From Pirellulales bacterium (lineage in GTDB: Bacteria; Planctomycetota; Planctomycetia; Pirellulales; JAICIG01), in NCBI GenBank assembly GCA_025927475.1, contig JAICLL010000057.1, positions 1 to 35,110 of the forward strand: a stretch of DNA of 35,110 nucleotides, given 5' to 3'. Positions 26,013 through 34,767 of the stretch are shown here, piece by piece (the first letter of the stretch is position 1; each line of letters starts with the position of its first letter). A program made the translations under genes and the position numbers. The notes under the pieces are model-generated. The model was not told the origin of the DNA. It was given only the letters and a program-made list of their open reading frames with translations, and did not search any database.

Positions 26013-26194
26013 GCCGCCGCACGCAGCTCGCGCTTGTCAGGAAAAAAGGTCGCCAGCGTCAGTGTGCGCACGCGCGCGAATTCTTCGATCGCGGTCTCGA
26101 CACGGCGATCGAGCTCATCAAGCTGCCGCAACACCTCGTCGTGCCGCTCGTCCAGTTCGGCGAGCAGCTCGGCGCAAGCGGATGTGGATAGCAT
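26009..26194 (-). CDS. Small coiled-coil protein of unknown function
   Basis: A 61-residue protein, [20 protein letters not shown], then [20 protein letters not shown], then a short basic tail [12 protein letters not shown]. Heptad-like spacing of leucine and valine (L-xx-L-D-x-x-x-x-V) over residues 9-45 predicts one long helix or coiled coil. It is strongly charged with no signal peptide. The 3' end overlaps the convergent TIM-barrel gene by four bases. It was kept because its composition is protein-like in this frame; the other frames of the region look like noise. I do not recognise the family. Confidence 0.5.
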   Translation of the reverse strand: MLSTSACAELLAELDERHDEVLRQLDELDRRVETAIEEFARVRTLTLATFFPDKRELRAAA

Positions 26195-26391
26195 GCTTCC
26201 CCCTTCGATCGACGCCGGCGTTTCGTCAATAGACCAGGCGACGGCAGATTTTTCATCGGCCAGACGGCTCGCCCGGCATCAACCGACTTTTCCGGTCAGG
26301 GTAAGCCGGGCAAGCCCCGTAGGATAAGCGCCCGCTGGTCTATCTTGCGGGGCAACCCATCCGGCATCTGAAGCACGACGCACAGCGAAAT

Positions 26392-26420
26392 TTGACACTA
26401 TCGAGGGGCAGGTGTATAGA
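26392..26420 (+). promoter_or_regulatory. Sigma70-like promoter for the PspA/IM30 gene
   Basis: TTGACA (26392-26397) and TATAGA (26415-26420) are separated by exactly 17 bases, 72 bases before the ATG at 26492. It is the best promoter match seen in the window. The gene is therefore likely transcribed by housekeeping sigma factor; a sigma54 site, as used for pspA in Enterobacteria, was not seen. Confidence 0.7.
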
Positions 26421-26491
26421 AAGAAGCTCAACTTGGTCGCCCCGTGGCAGTGTTGGGACGGGCCTTCAGCCGCTCTTGCGAGGTGCAACGA

Positions 26492-27241
26492 ATGATCATC
26501 GGTAAACTCTGGCATTCTCTGGCCGCTCAAATCAACAAGCTGGCCAACTTCTTCTGGACCTCCGATCCCATCGCCCAGATGCAGTATGAATACGATCGCG
26601 CGGTGGCGCAGCTCAAGGAAGGGCGCGAGGGCCTGGAACAGTACCGCGCCTTGGTGGAGCGCGTCAGCCGGCAAGTCAGCACGGCTCAGCAGCACGTCAG
26701 CCGCCTTGAGGGCAAAATCAAGTCGTACCTGCAAGCGGGCGACCGCGAGACTGCCGCGAAATTTGCCTTGGAGTTGAAAAAGGCCAAGGACGACCTGCAA
26801 GAGAACCAGTCGCAATTGGCCATGCACGAAGCGGCTTACAACAACAACCTGACCAAAATCAAGCACGCCAGCGGCAAGCTGAACGAAATTCAGAACAAGA
26901 TCAAGAAATACGACGCCGAGTTGAAGATGAGCCGCGCCGAAGCCGAAATGGCCAAGCTGGCCACCAGCTTTCAGTTCGACGTGACCACCGACTTCGGGCA
27001 GATCGAGCAGGTGCTGCAAGACAAGATCGGCCTGAACCGGGCCAAGGCCCGCGTGGCTGCCGACCTGTCGGGCGAGGGCATCGAAGACATCCAGCGCGAA
27101 CAGGCCGCCGAAAAGGCGATGGCCGACCAGGCCCTGAAAGATTTCGAGGTTTCGATGGGACTGGTCACACCCGAAACCGCCGGAGTACCGCAAGCCACCA
27201 AGGAGCTCGGCCCCGCCGTGCAGCAGCAAACGCAAGGATGA
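26492..27241 (+). CDS. PspA/IM30-family membrane-remodelling protein
   Basis: A 249-residue protein; the ATG at 26492 has GAGGT eight bases upstream and is preferred to an upstream in-frame start. The whole protein is helical: IIGKLWHSLAAQINKLANFF (amphipathic helix), DPIAQMQYEYDRAVAQLKEG, a central coiled coil of about residues 40-165 (VSRQVSTAQQHVSRLEGKIK, LELKKAKDDLQENQSQLA) and a C-terminal helical segment before a loose tail. This is the ESCRT-III-like PspA/IM30/Vipp1 architecture, which protects or remodels the inner membrane. It differs from the E. coli protein in sequence, so a specific symbol is withheld. No PspB, PspC or PspF is adjacent; it stands alone. Confidence 0.88.
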   Translation: MIIGKLWHSLAAQINKLANFFWTSDPIAQMQYEYDRAVAQLKEGREGLEQYRALVERVSRQVSTAQQHVSRLEGKIKSYLQAGDRETAAKFALELKKAKDDLQENQSQLAMHEAAYNNNLTKIKHASGKLNEIQNKIKKYDAELKMSRAEAEMAKLATSFQFDVTTDFGQIEQVLQDKIGLNRAKARVAADLSGEGIEDIQREQAAEKAMADQALKDFEVSMGLVTPETAGVPQATKELGPAVQQQTQG

Positions 27242-27351
27242 GCGTCTTTGATGCGGGCGCCCTGGGGCTGTTTCCGCCGGTCCTAAGTGGTTTACAATGG
27301 ATTCACCGTCGTTGATGGGTTCCGGCGTGCAGTTTCCGAGCATTCAACGTA

Positions 27352-29691
27352 ATGCAGCGAGCGACAATTTCAGGAATTCGATTACCGTTTCCGGCGCCGC
27401 GGCATCGCCCACGCTCTGCCCCAGCCACCGGCGCCCTGATTGCCCTGGCGCTGGCGGTGTTTCTGCCGCAGTGCGCCTTGCGCGCCGAGGAAACGACGGT
27501 CTCGCACGATGCCGCGGGGTTGGAACTGTTTGAGAAAAAAATCCGGCCCGTGCTGGTGCAAGAGTGCTATCAATGCCACTCGGCTGAGGCGGCCTCGCAA
27601 AAGAAGCTCAAAGGCGGATTGCAGCTTGATACGCGCGACGCCGTGCGAAAAGGGGGCGAGAGCGGCCCAGCCGTCGTGCCGAGCAAACCCGCCGAAAGTC
27701 TGCTGGTTAGCGCCCTGCGGCACGAAGACTTTGAAATGCCGCCCAAGGGAAAGCTGCCCGACGCGATAATCGCCGATTTCGTCAAATGGATCGAATTAGG
27801 GGCGCCCGATCCGCGCAGCGGCACGGCAACCGCGATGGCGCCGCACATCGATATCGCCGCGGGACGCCATTTCTGGTCGTTCGAGCGATTGAGGCCGGTC
27901 GAACCACCGGCGGTGCTCGATGGCAACTGGGCGCGCACGCCGCTCGATCGGTTTATTCTGGCCAAGCTAGAATCGCTGGATCTGAAACCGAACGCACCGG
28001 CGGCGCCGCGCACGCTGATCCGCCGCGCGTGGTTCGACCTGTTGGGCCTGCCGCCCACGCCCGAAGAGATGTCGTATTGGATCTCGCGACTGGGCGAAAC
28101 CCCCGCGGCAACGCCCGATCCGGCGGCATACGCCGAGATGATCGACGGCTTGCTGGCCAACCCGCATTACGGCGAGCGATGGGCGCGGCATTGGATGGAC
28201 GTGGCTCGCTTCGCCGAATCGCACGGCTATGAACAAGACTACGACCGGCCCAACGCCTACCCGTATCGCGATTTTCTGATCCGGGCGTTCAACGACGATC
28301 TGCCTTACGATCAATTCGTCCGCTGGCAATTGGCCGGCGATGAGCTGCAGCCCGACGAGCCGCTGGCCTGGATGGCCACGGGTTTCCTGGGGGCGGGGGC
28401 TTTTCCCACGCAGCTCACCGAGGCCGAATTTGAGAGCGCCCGCTACGACGAATTGGACGACATGGTGGCAACCACCGGCGTCGCATTCCTCGGCTTGTCG
28501 GTCGGCTGCGCCCGCTGTCACGATCACAAGTTCGATCCCATCCGCAGCGAAGACTATTACCGGCTGGCGTCGTCGTTCACCACCACCATTCGCAGCGAAG
28601 TTGAGCTCGACGTCGATCCGGGACCGAGCGTGCGGCTTGCCAAGGTGCTGGTGGCCAGCGAAGGTCTGCCGCACTTGCCGCACCACGCCGACGATCGCGG
28701 GTTTCCACATTTTTATCCGGAGATGTTTTTCCTGCGGCGCGGCGACGTGAAGCAAAAAGGCGAAATCGCCACGCAAGGTTTTTTGCCGGTGTTGTTGCGC
28801 GAAGACGCCGATAGCTCGCGTTGGCGGCCGGCGGCGAGTCTCGATTCGCCGCCGAAAACCAGTCTGCGCAGAGCGGCGCTGGCCCGCTGGATCACCGACG
28901 TCGACTACGGCGCCGGGCATCTGGCGGCCCGCGTGATCGTCAACCGGCTTTGGCAGCATCATTTCGGCCGCGGTTTGGTGGCCACGGCCAACGATTTTGG
29001 CGCTTCGGGTGAGCGACCGTCGCATCCGGAATTGCTCGACTGGTTGGCCGGCGAGTTGGTCTCGCGTGGCTGGCGGCTGAAGCGGCTGCACAAGCTCATC
29101 ATGACCAGCGCCGCCTATAGGGAGTCGGCTGAATTCGACGAACGCCGCGCGACGCTCGATCGAGAAAACGCTTATCTGTGGCGACACACGCCGCGCCGCC
29201 TCGAAGCCGAGGCCATCCGCGATGCGATGCTCGCGGTCAGCGGCCAGCTCGACCCGGCGATGTACGGTCCCGGCACGCTCGATCCGAACATGCACCGCCG
29301 CAGCGTCTACTTTTTTATCAAACGCAGCCAGCTTATTCCGATGATGATGCTCTTTGACTGGCCGGAGCACCTGGTGAGCATCGGCCAGCGATCGAGCACC
29401 ACCATCGCGCCGCAGGCGCTGATGTTTATGAACAGCCCGCAAGGGCGGCAATATGCCGAAGCCTTCGCCGCGCGGCTCGCGGAATCGAGTGACGAGCAGG
29501 CGGTGGCCGATGGTTATCAACGCGCATTCGGCCGTGCGCCAAGCGAGCAAGAATGGTCGCTGGCTGCTGAATTTCTGAAGCGTCAAGCCGAGGCGCACGC
29601 CGCGCGGGGCCAGGCCGACGCCGGGCGGATTGCGCGTGTCGATTTTTGTCAGGCCCTGATGAGCATGAACGAATTTGTGTATCTCGAGTGA
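27352..29691 (+). CDS. PSD1 protein with planctomycete cytochrome-type domain (PSCyt1 + DUF1549 + DUF1553)
   Basis: A 779-residue protein. Residues 16-27 (RHRPRSAPATG) translate a family B repeat, followed by the signal core ALIALALAVFLPQCALRA. An N-terminal cytochrome-like domain has FEKKIRPVLVQECYQCHSAE with C72, C75 and H76 (CxxCH), then LQLDTRDAVRKGG and MPPKGKLPDAIIADFVKWIE. DUF1549 follows with LDRFILAKLESLDLKP, AWFDLLGLPPTPEE and ARHWMDVARFAESHGY, and a second CxxCH at C386, C389, H390 (CARCHDHKFDPI). DUF1553 has LARWITDVDY, VNRLWQHHFGRGLVATANDF, HTPRRLEAEAIRDAML and the C-terminal LMSMNEFVYLE. It is exported and possibly binds one or two c-type hemes. It is paired with the DUF1501 gene 20 bases downstream. 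Function unknown. Confidence 0.93.
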   Translation: MQRATISGIRLPFPAPRHRPRSAPATGALIALALAVFLPQCALRAEETTVSHDAAGLELFEKKIRPVLVQECYQCHSAEAASQKKLKGGLQLDTRDAVRKGGESGPAVVPSKPAESLLVSALRHEDFEMPPKGKLPDAIIADFVKWIELGAPDPRSGTATAMAPHIDIAAGRHFWSFERLRPVEPPAVLDGNWARTPLDRFILAKLESLDLKPNAPAAPRTLIRRAWFDLLGLPPTPEEMSYWISRLGETPAATPDPAAYAEMIDGLLANPHYGERWARHWMDVARFAESHGYEQDYDRPNAYPYRDFLIRAFNDDLPYDQFVRWQLAGDELQPDEPLAWMATGFLGAGAFPTQLTEAEFESARYDELDDMVATTGVAFLGLSVGCARCHDHKFDPIRSEDYYRLASSFTTTIRSEVELDVDPGPSVRLAKVLVASEGLPHLPHHADDRGFPHFYPEMFFLRRGDVKQKGEIATQGFLPVLLREDADSSRWRPAASLDSPPKTSLRRAALARWITDVDYGAGHLAARVIVNRLWQHHFGRGLVATANDFGASGERPSHPELLDWLAGELVSRGWRLKRLHKLIMTSAAYRESAEFDERRATLDRENAYLWRHTPRRLEAEAIRDAMLAVSGQLDPAMYGPGTLDPNMHRRSVYFFIKRSQLIPMMMLFDWPEHLVSIGQRSSTTIAPQALMFMNSPQGRQYAEAFAARLAESSDEQAVADGYQRAFGRAPSEQEWSLAAEFLKRQAEAHAARGQADAGRIARVDFCQALMSMNEFVYLE
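27401..27429 (-). repeat. Family B repeat copy, inverted and slightly degenerate
   Basis: GGCATCGCCCACGCTCTGCC followed by CCAGCCACC on the plus strand. It is the reverse of the B copies at 5333 and 6440, and it is translated in the N-region of the PSD1 protein. Confidence 0.75.
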
Positions 29692-29711
29692 TAGGTGATG
29701 TTGCGATAATA

Positions 29712-31208
29712 ATGCGACCAACAGCTCACGTGTGTAAAATGCCGTCCCCTCTGCCCCGCCGCGAGTTCCTGGCCCGCGCCGGCTGCGGATTTGGCCTGAT
29801 TGGGCTGGCGGGGTTGTTCGCCGACGAAGGCCTGTTGGGCCTGGCCCGCGGCGCTTCTGACGACCTTGGCGCCCGCGCGCTCAACCCGTTGGCGCCGCAA
29901 CCGCCGCATTTTGCGGCCAAGGCTACCCGCGTCATTTGGATCTTCATCAACGGTGGTCCCAGCCACGTCGACACGTGGGACTTCAAGCCCGCCTTGGAAA
30001 AATGGCACGGCAAATCGATCCGCGAGTTCGATCCGGAGTTCAAAGATACCACCGGTTTTTTCAAGAACGCCGTCGGAAACCTGATGAAGTCGCCCTTTGC
30101 CTTCACGCCCCGCGGCGAGTGCGGCAAGATGGTTTCGTCGATTTTTCCGAATCTGGGCCGGCACGTCGACAAAATGGCGTTCATCCATTCCGGCTACACC
30201 GAGTCGAACAACCACTCGCCGGCCCTGTTTGCCATGAACACCGGCATGCCGCGCATGGGGCTGCCATGCGTGGGAAGCTGGGTCACGTATGGATTAGGCA
30301 GCGAGAGCCGCGATCTGCCCGGCTTTGTCGTGATGAGCGATCCGAAGGGGCGCGGGCTGCCCAAGGGCCACGCCGCGAATTGGAGCGCGGGCTTTCTGCC
30401 GGGCGTTTTCCAAGGCACGCATCTGCGCCCCAGCGGCGATCCCATCGACAATCTCAACCGACCCCCGCAGCTCGATGCCGCCGCTCAGCGCAACCAGCTC
30501 GACCTGCTGCGGCAGCTCAACGCGATCCATCAACAACAGTTCGCGGCCGAATCGGAGCTGACCGCGCGGATTGAAAGTTTTGAGCTGGCCTACCGGATGC
30601 AAGCCGCCGCGCCGGCCACGCTGGACGTGGCGGCGGAAACCAAACACGTTCAAGACTTGTACGGCATCGGCGACCCGAACTGCGACCACTTTGCCCGGCA
30701 ATGCCTGATGGCGCGGCGGCTGGTCGAACGAGGCGTGCGGTTCGTGCAGATTTATTCCGGTGGCATGGAAAATCAGCGGTCGTGGGACGGCCACATCGAC
30801 ATCCAGGGCAATCACCAGCAATTCGCCGGCGAAACGGAAAAACCGATCGCCGGGCTGCTCACCGACCTGGAACAACGCGGCTTGCTTGACGAAACGCTGG
30901 TCATTTGGTGCGGCGAATTCGGGCGTTTGCCGATCGCGCAGCTTTCGGAAAAACCAGGCCGCGATCACAATCCGCACTGCTTCACGGCTTGGCTGGCCGG
31001 CGGCGGCGTGAGAGGCGGCGTCAGCTATGGCGAGTCCGACGAAATCGGCTACAAGGCCGCCGTCAATCGCGTACACCTGAACGATTTGCACGCCACCATT
31101 TTACATCTGCTGGGCATCGACCACACGCGGCTGACCTACAAATACAACGGCCGCAACTTCCGCCTCACCGACGTGGCGGGCGAGGTGATTCGAGAAATCA
31201 TCGCTTAA
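29712..31208 (+). CDS. DUF1501 protein with Tat-like signal
   Basis: About 498 residues from the ATG at 29712, or 489 from the ATG at 29739 (MPSPLPRREFLARAGCGFGL). Neither start has a clear ribosome site. The twin arginines of PRREFLARAG precede a hydrophobic segment GFGLIGLAGLFA, as in Tat signals. The core has IWIFINGGPSHVDTWDFKP, FIHSGYTESNNHSPALFAMN, MARRLVERGVRFVQIYSGG, WDGHIDIQGNHQQFAGETEK, WCGEFGRLPIAQ and GRDHNPHCFTAWLAGG, the last giving the RDH signature. This is the longer DUF1501 subtype that pairs with PSD1 proteins carrying the cytochrome-like domain. The C-terminus ends LLGIDHTRLTYKYNGRNFRL. Confidence 0.92.
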   Translation: MRPTAHVCKMPSPLPRREFLARAGCGFGLIGLAGLFADEGLLGLARGASDDLGARALNPLAPQPPHFAAKATRVIWIFINGGPSHVDTWDFKPALEKWHGKSIREFDPEFKDTTGFFKNAVGNLMKSPFAFTPRGECGKMVSSIFPNLGRHVDKMAFIHSGYTESNNHSPALFAMNTGMPRMGLPCVGSWVTYGLGSESRDLPGFVVMSDPKGRGLPKGHAANWSAGFLPGVFQGTHLRPSGDPIDNLNRPPQLDAAAQRNQLDLLRQLNAIHQQQFAAESELTARIESFELAYRMQAAAPATLDVAAETKHVQDLYGIGDPNCDHFARQCLMARRLVERGVRFVQIYSGGMENQRSWDGHIDIQGNHQQFAGETEKPIAGLLTDLEQRGLLDETLVIWCGEFGRLPIAQLSEKPGRDHNPHCFTAWLAGGGVRGGVSYGESDEIGYKAAVNRVHLNDLHATILHLLGIDHTRLTYKYNGRNFRLTDVAGEVIREIIA

Positions 31209-31221
31209 CCCAATGAGATGT

Positions 31222-31572
31222 TCAAATCGCAAGCGCGGCCCGCAAGCAAGAGCCAATGCGCGCAAGTACGGCGCTGTCTAAACGTCCAATGGTTCGAATC
31301 ACGCTTACTTGATCGATCGTATAAAGATTCGTGCAAGTGACCAGCGACTTCCCGTGCAACCCAGACGATGCATGCTCCGGCAACGAGGGGTCAATGAGGA
31401 GATTCGTTGGTTCGGCGACTGCACGAAGGTTCCCTGTAACCAAGGCAACGATCGTTTTGCCAAGCCGCCGATTGCTGAGATCGTTTTGCACAACGAGTGC
31501 CGGCCGGATCTTGCTTTGCGAGCCGCTCGTGAATGGAAAGTCTACCAGCACTACGTCGCCGCGCTTCGTCAT
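31222..31572 (-). CDS. PemK/MazF-family toxin
   Basis: A 116-residue protein. MTKRGDVVLVDFPFTSGSQS and KIRPALVVQNDLSN are the beta-barrel opening with the conserved R-P-A-L-V-V segment of PemK/MazF endoribonucleases. IVALVTGNL and GLHGKSLVTCTNLYTIDQVS match the later strands with the conserved threonine. It would cleave mRNA when not bound by the antitoxin. Its ATG overlaps the antitoxin stop by four bases, the usual coupled arrangement. The two genes are convergent with the DUF1501 gene ending at 31208. Confidence 0.9.
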   Translation of the reverse strand: MTKRGDVVLVDFPFTSGSQSKIRPALVVQNDLSNRRLGKTIVALVTGNLRAVAEPTNLLIDPSLPEHASSGLHGKSLVTCTNLYTIDQVSVIRTIGRLDSAVLARIGSCLRAALAI

Positions 31573-31805
31573 GTGCGGTATCTCTGGTAGCTTTCGAGGA
31601 GCGGATCGTCGGCATCGTCGTCAAGCATCGTGCGCTCGATGAGCACTCCCACGTCCGAATCATTAAGGCTATCGTCGAAGAGCGCACTCACGCGATCATA
31701 GATATCAGCGCGAAGCACCACACATTCAACACCGTCATCCGGCGATGTGAGTCGCACCGGCTCACCTTGGCGAACGGCATGGAGTTGTTCGGGAGTCACT
31801 TGCAT
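31569..31805 (-). CDS. Antitoxin of the PemK/MazF-type pair
   Basis: A 78-residue acidic protein, MQVTPEQLHAVRQGEPVRLT, then SPDDGVECVVLRADIYDRVS, with an acidic C-terminal tail (DDSLNDSDVGVLIERTMLDD). GAGG lies five bases before the ATG. It has the size, order and position of an antitoxin upstream of a PemK-like toxin, with an ATGA overlap. The sequence resembles a prevent-host-death or similar small antitoxin only loosely (VECVVLRADIYDRV), so the family is not assigned. The acidic tail would be the toxin-binding part. Confidence 0.8.
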   Translation of the reverse strand: MQVTPEQLHAVRQGEPVRLTSPDDGVECVVLRADIYDRVSALFDDSLNDSDVGVLIERTMLDDDADDPLLESYQRYRT

Positions 31806-31926
31806 AGGAACCTCGGGTTAAATTGGCTCAGCGTCTCCTCTCTTGATCCGTCACCATTTAAGGTTACGCCGGTCAAGTCGGCTCGCCAAGTCCCGTGGCT
31901 CGACCGGAATCTCAGAGAATCCCGAA

Positions 31927-32736
31927 CTACAGGACCACTTCGCGCTCGGCAACCGCCTCGCTGGCTCCCGCCGGCGCCTCCGCCCGCGCGATCGGCAGCT
32001 TGATGGTAAATGCCGTTCCTTTGCCGACGCTGCTGTCGACGCGAATGCGCCCTTGGTGGGCTTCGATAATATCGCGGCAGGCCGACAGCCCCAGACCGGT
32101 GCCCCCCTTGCCGCTGGAGTCTGGGCCGCGCTTGGTCGTAAAGAACGGCTCGAAAATCCGCCGCAACGTCTCCGGCGACATGCCGCAGCCGTTGTCGCGC
32201 ACCACCAAATCAACCATCTCGGCGGTGGCGTCGTATCCCAGCCGCACCAGCACCTGGCCCCCTTGCGGCATCGCTTGCCGGGCGTTGACCAGCAGGTTCA
32301 GCAGCACTTGCTGAATCTGGTTCGGATTGGCCCGCGCCCGCGGAACCGGCTCGATCTGCCGCTCGACCGAAATCCGGTATTTGCTCAACTCGCGCTCGAG
32401 CAGCAGCAGCGTATCGTCGACCAGCTTGTGCATGTCCGTCGGCTCGAAGGCCCCGCTGCGGTTACGGGCAAAACCGAGAATGCTGTTGGTGATGCGGGCC
32501 GCGCGGTTGCCGGCCACCAGAATCTTGTCGAACGCCTTCTGGCGCGTCTCGGCGTCTTTGTGGCGCAAACCGAGCTTGGCGTAGTTGATGATGGTCATCA
32601 ACACATTGTTGAACTCGTGCGTGGTGGTGCTGACCAGCTCGCCCAGGGCCGTGAGCCGCTGCGCGTGCGCCAGTTGCTCTTTGAGCAACGCCACCTGCTC
32701 GCGCAAACTCGCTTCGTCGCCGTCCAGCCTTGACAT
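31927..32736 (-). CDS. Soluble histidine kinase without a sensor domain
   Basis: A 269-residue protein; the ATG at 32736 has a GGGGGG tract six bases upstream. A short coiled coil (LREQVALLKEQLAHAQRL) leads straight into the HisKA helix LTALGELVSTTTHEFNNVL with the phospho-acceptor H40. The HATPase domain has the N box NPNQIQQVLLNLLVNARQA, G1 DNGCGMSPE, the F box FEPFFTTK and G2 GKGGTGLGLSACRDII. There is no transmembrane or PAS domain, and no response regulator is encoded next to it. It could take signals through protein contact, or act as a hybrid partner for a distant regulator. The gene is divergent from the small gene at 32924. Confidence 0.92.
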   Translation of the reverse strand: MSRLDGDEASLREQVALLKEQLAHAQRLTALGELVSTTTHEFNNVLMTIINYAKLGLRHKDAETRQKAFDKILVAGNRAARITNSILGFARNRSGAFEPTDMHKLVDDTLLLLERELSKYRISVERQIEPVPRARANPNQIQQVLLNLLVNARQAMPQGGQVLVRLGYDATAEMVDLVVRDNGCGMSPETLRRIFEPFFTTKRGPDSSGKGGTGLGLSACRDIIEAHQGRIRVDSSVGKGTAFTIKLPIARAEAPAGASEAVAEREVVL

Positions 32737-32923
32737 GCTATCCCCCCGTGGAAGGAATCCCTTCCGTTGTTCCCTTTCGCGCACCGCCCAACGGAACGCG
32801 CTCGGTTCGGCGGCTCTGCTATGGCATCGTCGCGTTGGACTGGGCGACTATAGCCCGAGCCGCTACAATCGCCCGCCGTAACTCCTGAGGCGTCAATGGA
32901 TTTGGCCAATTGGAGAAACTGGG

Positions 32924-33184
32924 ATGCACACGGTCGACTTATTGGAAGAGGCGCTCGGGGCAGCCGAGGCCTTAAGCTATCAGGTGCGGCGAGAATGGCT
33001 AGGCGGCGTGGGCGGCGGAAGCTGCGAAATCAAGGGCCGCAAGCACGTCTTTATCGACCTTTCGCTGAGCCTGCCCGACCAGTTGCAGCAAGCGCTGGCG
33101 GCATTGCGTGAAGATCCGCGGGTCGGGCAGCTTAACGTCAGCCCGGCGCTGCGCCGGCAGCTCGTGGGCCGACGGGCGGCGTGA
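32924..33184 (+). CDS. Small conserved-looking protein of unknown function
   Basis: An 86-residue protein, MHTVDLLEEALGAAEALSYQ, VRREWLGGVGGGSCEIKGRK, HVFIDLSLSLPDQLQQALAA, LREDPRVGQLNVSPALRRQL. Alternation of helix, a glycine-rich turn, a beta strand and helix suggests a compact alpha/beta fold. It is not secreted. The ATG is preceded by GGAG at 14 bases, a poor site. I do not recognise the family. It lies between a divergent histidine kinase gene and the KDPG aldolase gene on the same strand; a link to either is only positional. Confidence 0.6.
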   Translation: MHTVDLLEEALGAAEALSYQVRREWLGGVGGGSCEIKGRKHVFIDLSLSLPDQLQQALAALREDPRVGQLNVSPALRRQLVGRRAA

Positions 33185-33283
33185 CGGCGCTGCAAGCATG
33201 GGCACTTGGTGATCAGGGCCTTCGCGGGAATCCACGAGAACCCGGCCGTTGACATCGCCTCCCGCGTCGCCCACGATGCTGGT

Positions 33284-33952
33284 ATGAAAGAATCTTCGCG
33301 GTTAGATCGTGCGCTGGCCTGCGGTGTGGTGGCCATCATCCGCTCGAACGATTCCAGCCGGCTGGTCGACGTGGCCGAGGCCCTGGTGGCCGGCGGCGTT
33401 GATGTGATGGAAGTTACCTTCACCGTTCCCCGCGCCTCGCGGGTGCTCGAACAAGTCGCCGACCGACTCGGTGGCAAAATCTTGCTGGGGGCGGGCACCG
33501 TGCTCGACGCCGCCACCGCCCGCATCGCCATTCTGGCCGGCGCCGAGTTCATTGTTTCGCCCACCGTCAGTCCCGAGGTGATCGCCTGCTGCCGCCGCTA
33601 TAGCAAGTTGAGCATGCCCGGCGCGTTGACCCCAACTGAAATCCTGACCGCCTGGGAAGCCGGCGCCGACGTCGTCAAGGTGTTTCCTTCCGAAATCACC
33701 GGACCGGGATATTTGAAGGCGGTGAAGGCGCCTTTGCCGCAGGTCCGTTTGATGCCGACCGGCGGCGTAAACCTGGAAACCGCCGCAGACTATTTGCGGG
33801 CCGGCGCCTGCGCCTTAGGAGTGGGCGGTTCGCTGGTCGAAGCCAAGGCGATTGCCGCCGGCGACATGCAGCGCATCGAAACGTTGGCGCGGCAATACGT
33901 CGGCATCGTTCGACAAACGCGCGGAGAACCGGCAGCCATGGCACGACTCTAG
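33284..33952 (+). CDS. eda: KDPG/KHG aldolase
   Basis: A 222-residue protein from the ATG at 33284. The class I aldolase layout is clear: LACGVVAIIRSNDSSRLVDV, VMEVTFTVPRAS with the catalytic glutamate E43, LLGAGTVLDAATARIAILAG, FIVSPTVSPEVI, MPGALTPTEILTAWEAGAD and the Schiff-base lysine K132 in VVKVFPSE, then MPTGGVNLETA. It cleaves 2-keto-3-deoxy-6-phosphogluconate to pyruvate and glyceraldehyde-3-phosphate (Entner-Doudoroff or sugar-acid catabolism), and often also 4-hydroxy-2-oxoglutarate. The canonical arginine of the EVTLRT motif is replaced (EVTFTVP), so its exact substrate preference is uncertain. It is followed after 14 bases by the DUF1559 gene. Confidence 0.93.
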   Translation: MKESSRLDRALACGVVAIIRSNDSSRLVDVAEALVAGGVDVMEVTFTVPRASRVLEQVADRLGGKILLGAGTVLDAATARIAILAGAEFIVSPTVSPEVIACCRRYSKLSMPGALTPTEILTAWEAGADVVKVFPSEITGPGYLKAVKAPLPQVRLMPTGGVNLETAADYLRAGACALGVGGSLVEAKAIAAGDMQRIETLARQYVGIVRQTRGEPAAMARL

Positions 33953-33966
33953 CCGACGAGGGCCGC

Positions 33967-34767
33967 ATGGCCGACCGTTTCGCCGAAGACGAACAGCCCG
34001 CCGCGGCCATTGTGCTGCGATCGTCGTCGGGCAGGAAGGTGGCGGTTTGCGTCTTGGGCGGCTTCGCGCTGCTGCTGGTTCTGGCCGTGATCGTCGGATG
34101 GCCTCTGGCGCGCCGTACGTTCGAGTCTTATCTGCGCCGGCAGGCATGCGCGCAGAACATGCACAAGATCGCCGTGGCGTTGCAGAATTACTATGACGAA
34201 CACGGCGTCTATCCGCCGGCAATCGCTTGTGACGCGCGCGGCCGGCCGCGGCACAGTTGGCGCGTGTTGATCTTGCCTCAGTTGGGGAAAGAAGAAGAAA
34301 ATCTCTACAAGCGCTATCGGCTGGACGAGCCGTGGGACAGTCCGCACAATCGCCCGCTGGCCGAGGAGATGCCGCGGGTGTACGCCTGCCCGATCGATCC
34401 GGGGGCGACGCGGGCAGAGACCTCTTATTTGGCGGTGGTCAATGCGGCGAACGGGCGATTCGCGGCCCAACCGCCGGCGCCGACGGCGGCCACGCCAAAT
34501 CCGATGCCGCCGGTGGACAAGTTGGTGGTGGAAGTTGCCGAGTCGGGCATTCTTTGGAGCGAGCCGCGAGATTTGCTCGTCGGTCAAACGTCTGGTCCTG
34601 CCGCGCAAAGCAACCTGCCCGGCCAATTCAGCTATCACGTCGAAGGGAGCCATCTGGTCGATCGCGACGGCGACTGTGCGCTGCTCAGGGACGGCCAAAT
34701 GCGCGCCGCCTTAAACGCCGCCGATCAAGCCATCGCGCAAGCAAACGGCGAAGACGATGCACCGTAG
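33967..34767 (+). CDS. DUF1559-like pseudopilin-related membrane protein
   Basis: A 266-residue protein. A cytoplasmic N-terminus of about 24 residues, a single membrane helix VAVCVLGGFALLLVLAVIVG (about 25-45), then the DUF1559 mark CAQNMHKIAVALQNYYDEHG and VYPPAIACDARGRPRHSWRV, LILPQLGKEEENLYKRYRLD. The typical pre-pilin cleavage signature (GFTLVE) is absent, so it is a pseudopilin-like extracytoplasmic domain on an ordinary anchor. A proline- and alanine-rich linker (PPAPTAATPNPMPP) precedes a late domain. DUF1559 proteins occur in large numbers in Planctomycetota with unknown role. The gene lies 14 bases after eda. Confidence 0.85.
   Translation: MADRFAEDEQPAAAIVLRSSSGRKVAVCVLGGFALLLVLAVIVGWPLARRTFESYLRRQACAQNMHKIAVALQNYYDEHGVYPPAIACDARGRPRHSWRVLILPQLGKEEENLYKRYRLDEPWDSPHNRPLAEEMPRVYACPIDPGATRAETSYLAVVNAANGRFAAQPPAPTAATPNPMPPVDKLVVEVAESGILWSEPRDLLVGQTSGPAAQSNLPGQFSYHVEGSHLVDRDGDCALLRDGQMRAALNAADQAIAQANGEDDAP

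Noticed and set aside
27967..29721. Minus-strand frame of 584 codons opposite the PSD1 gene
   Set aside because: Composition is that of antisense coding; the sense strand has clear conserved motifs throughout.
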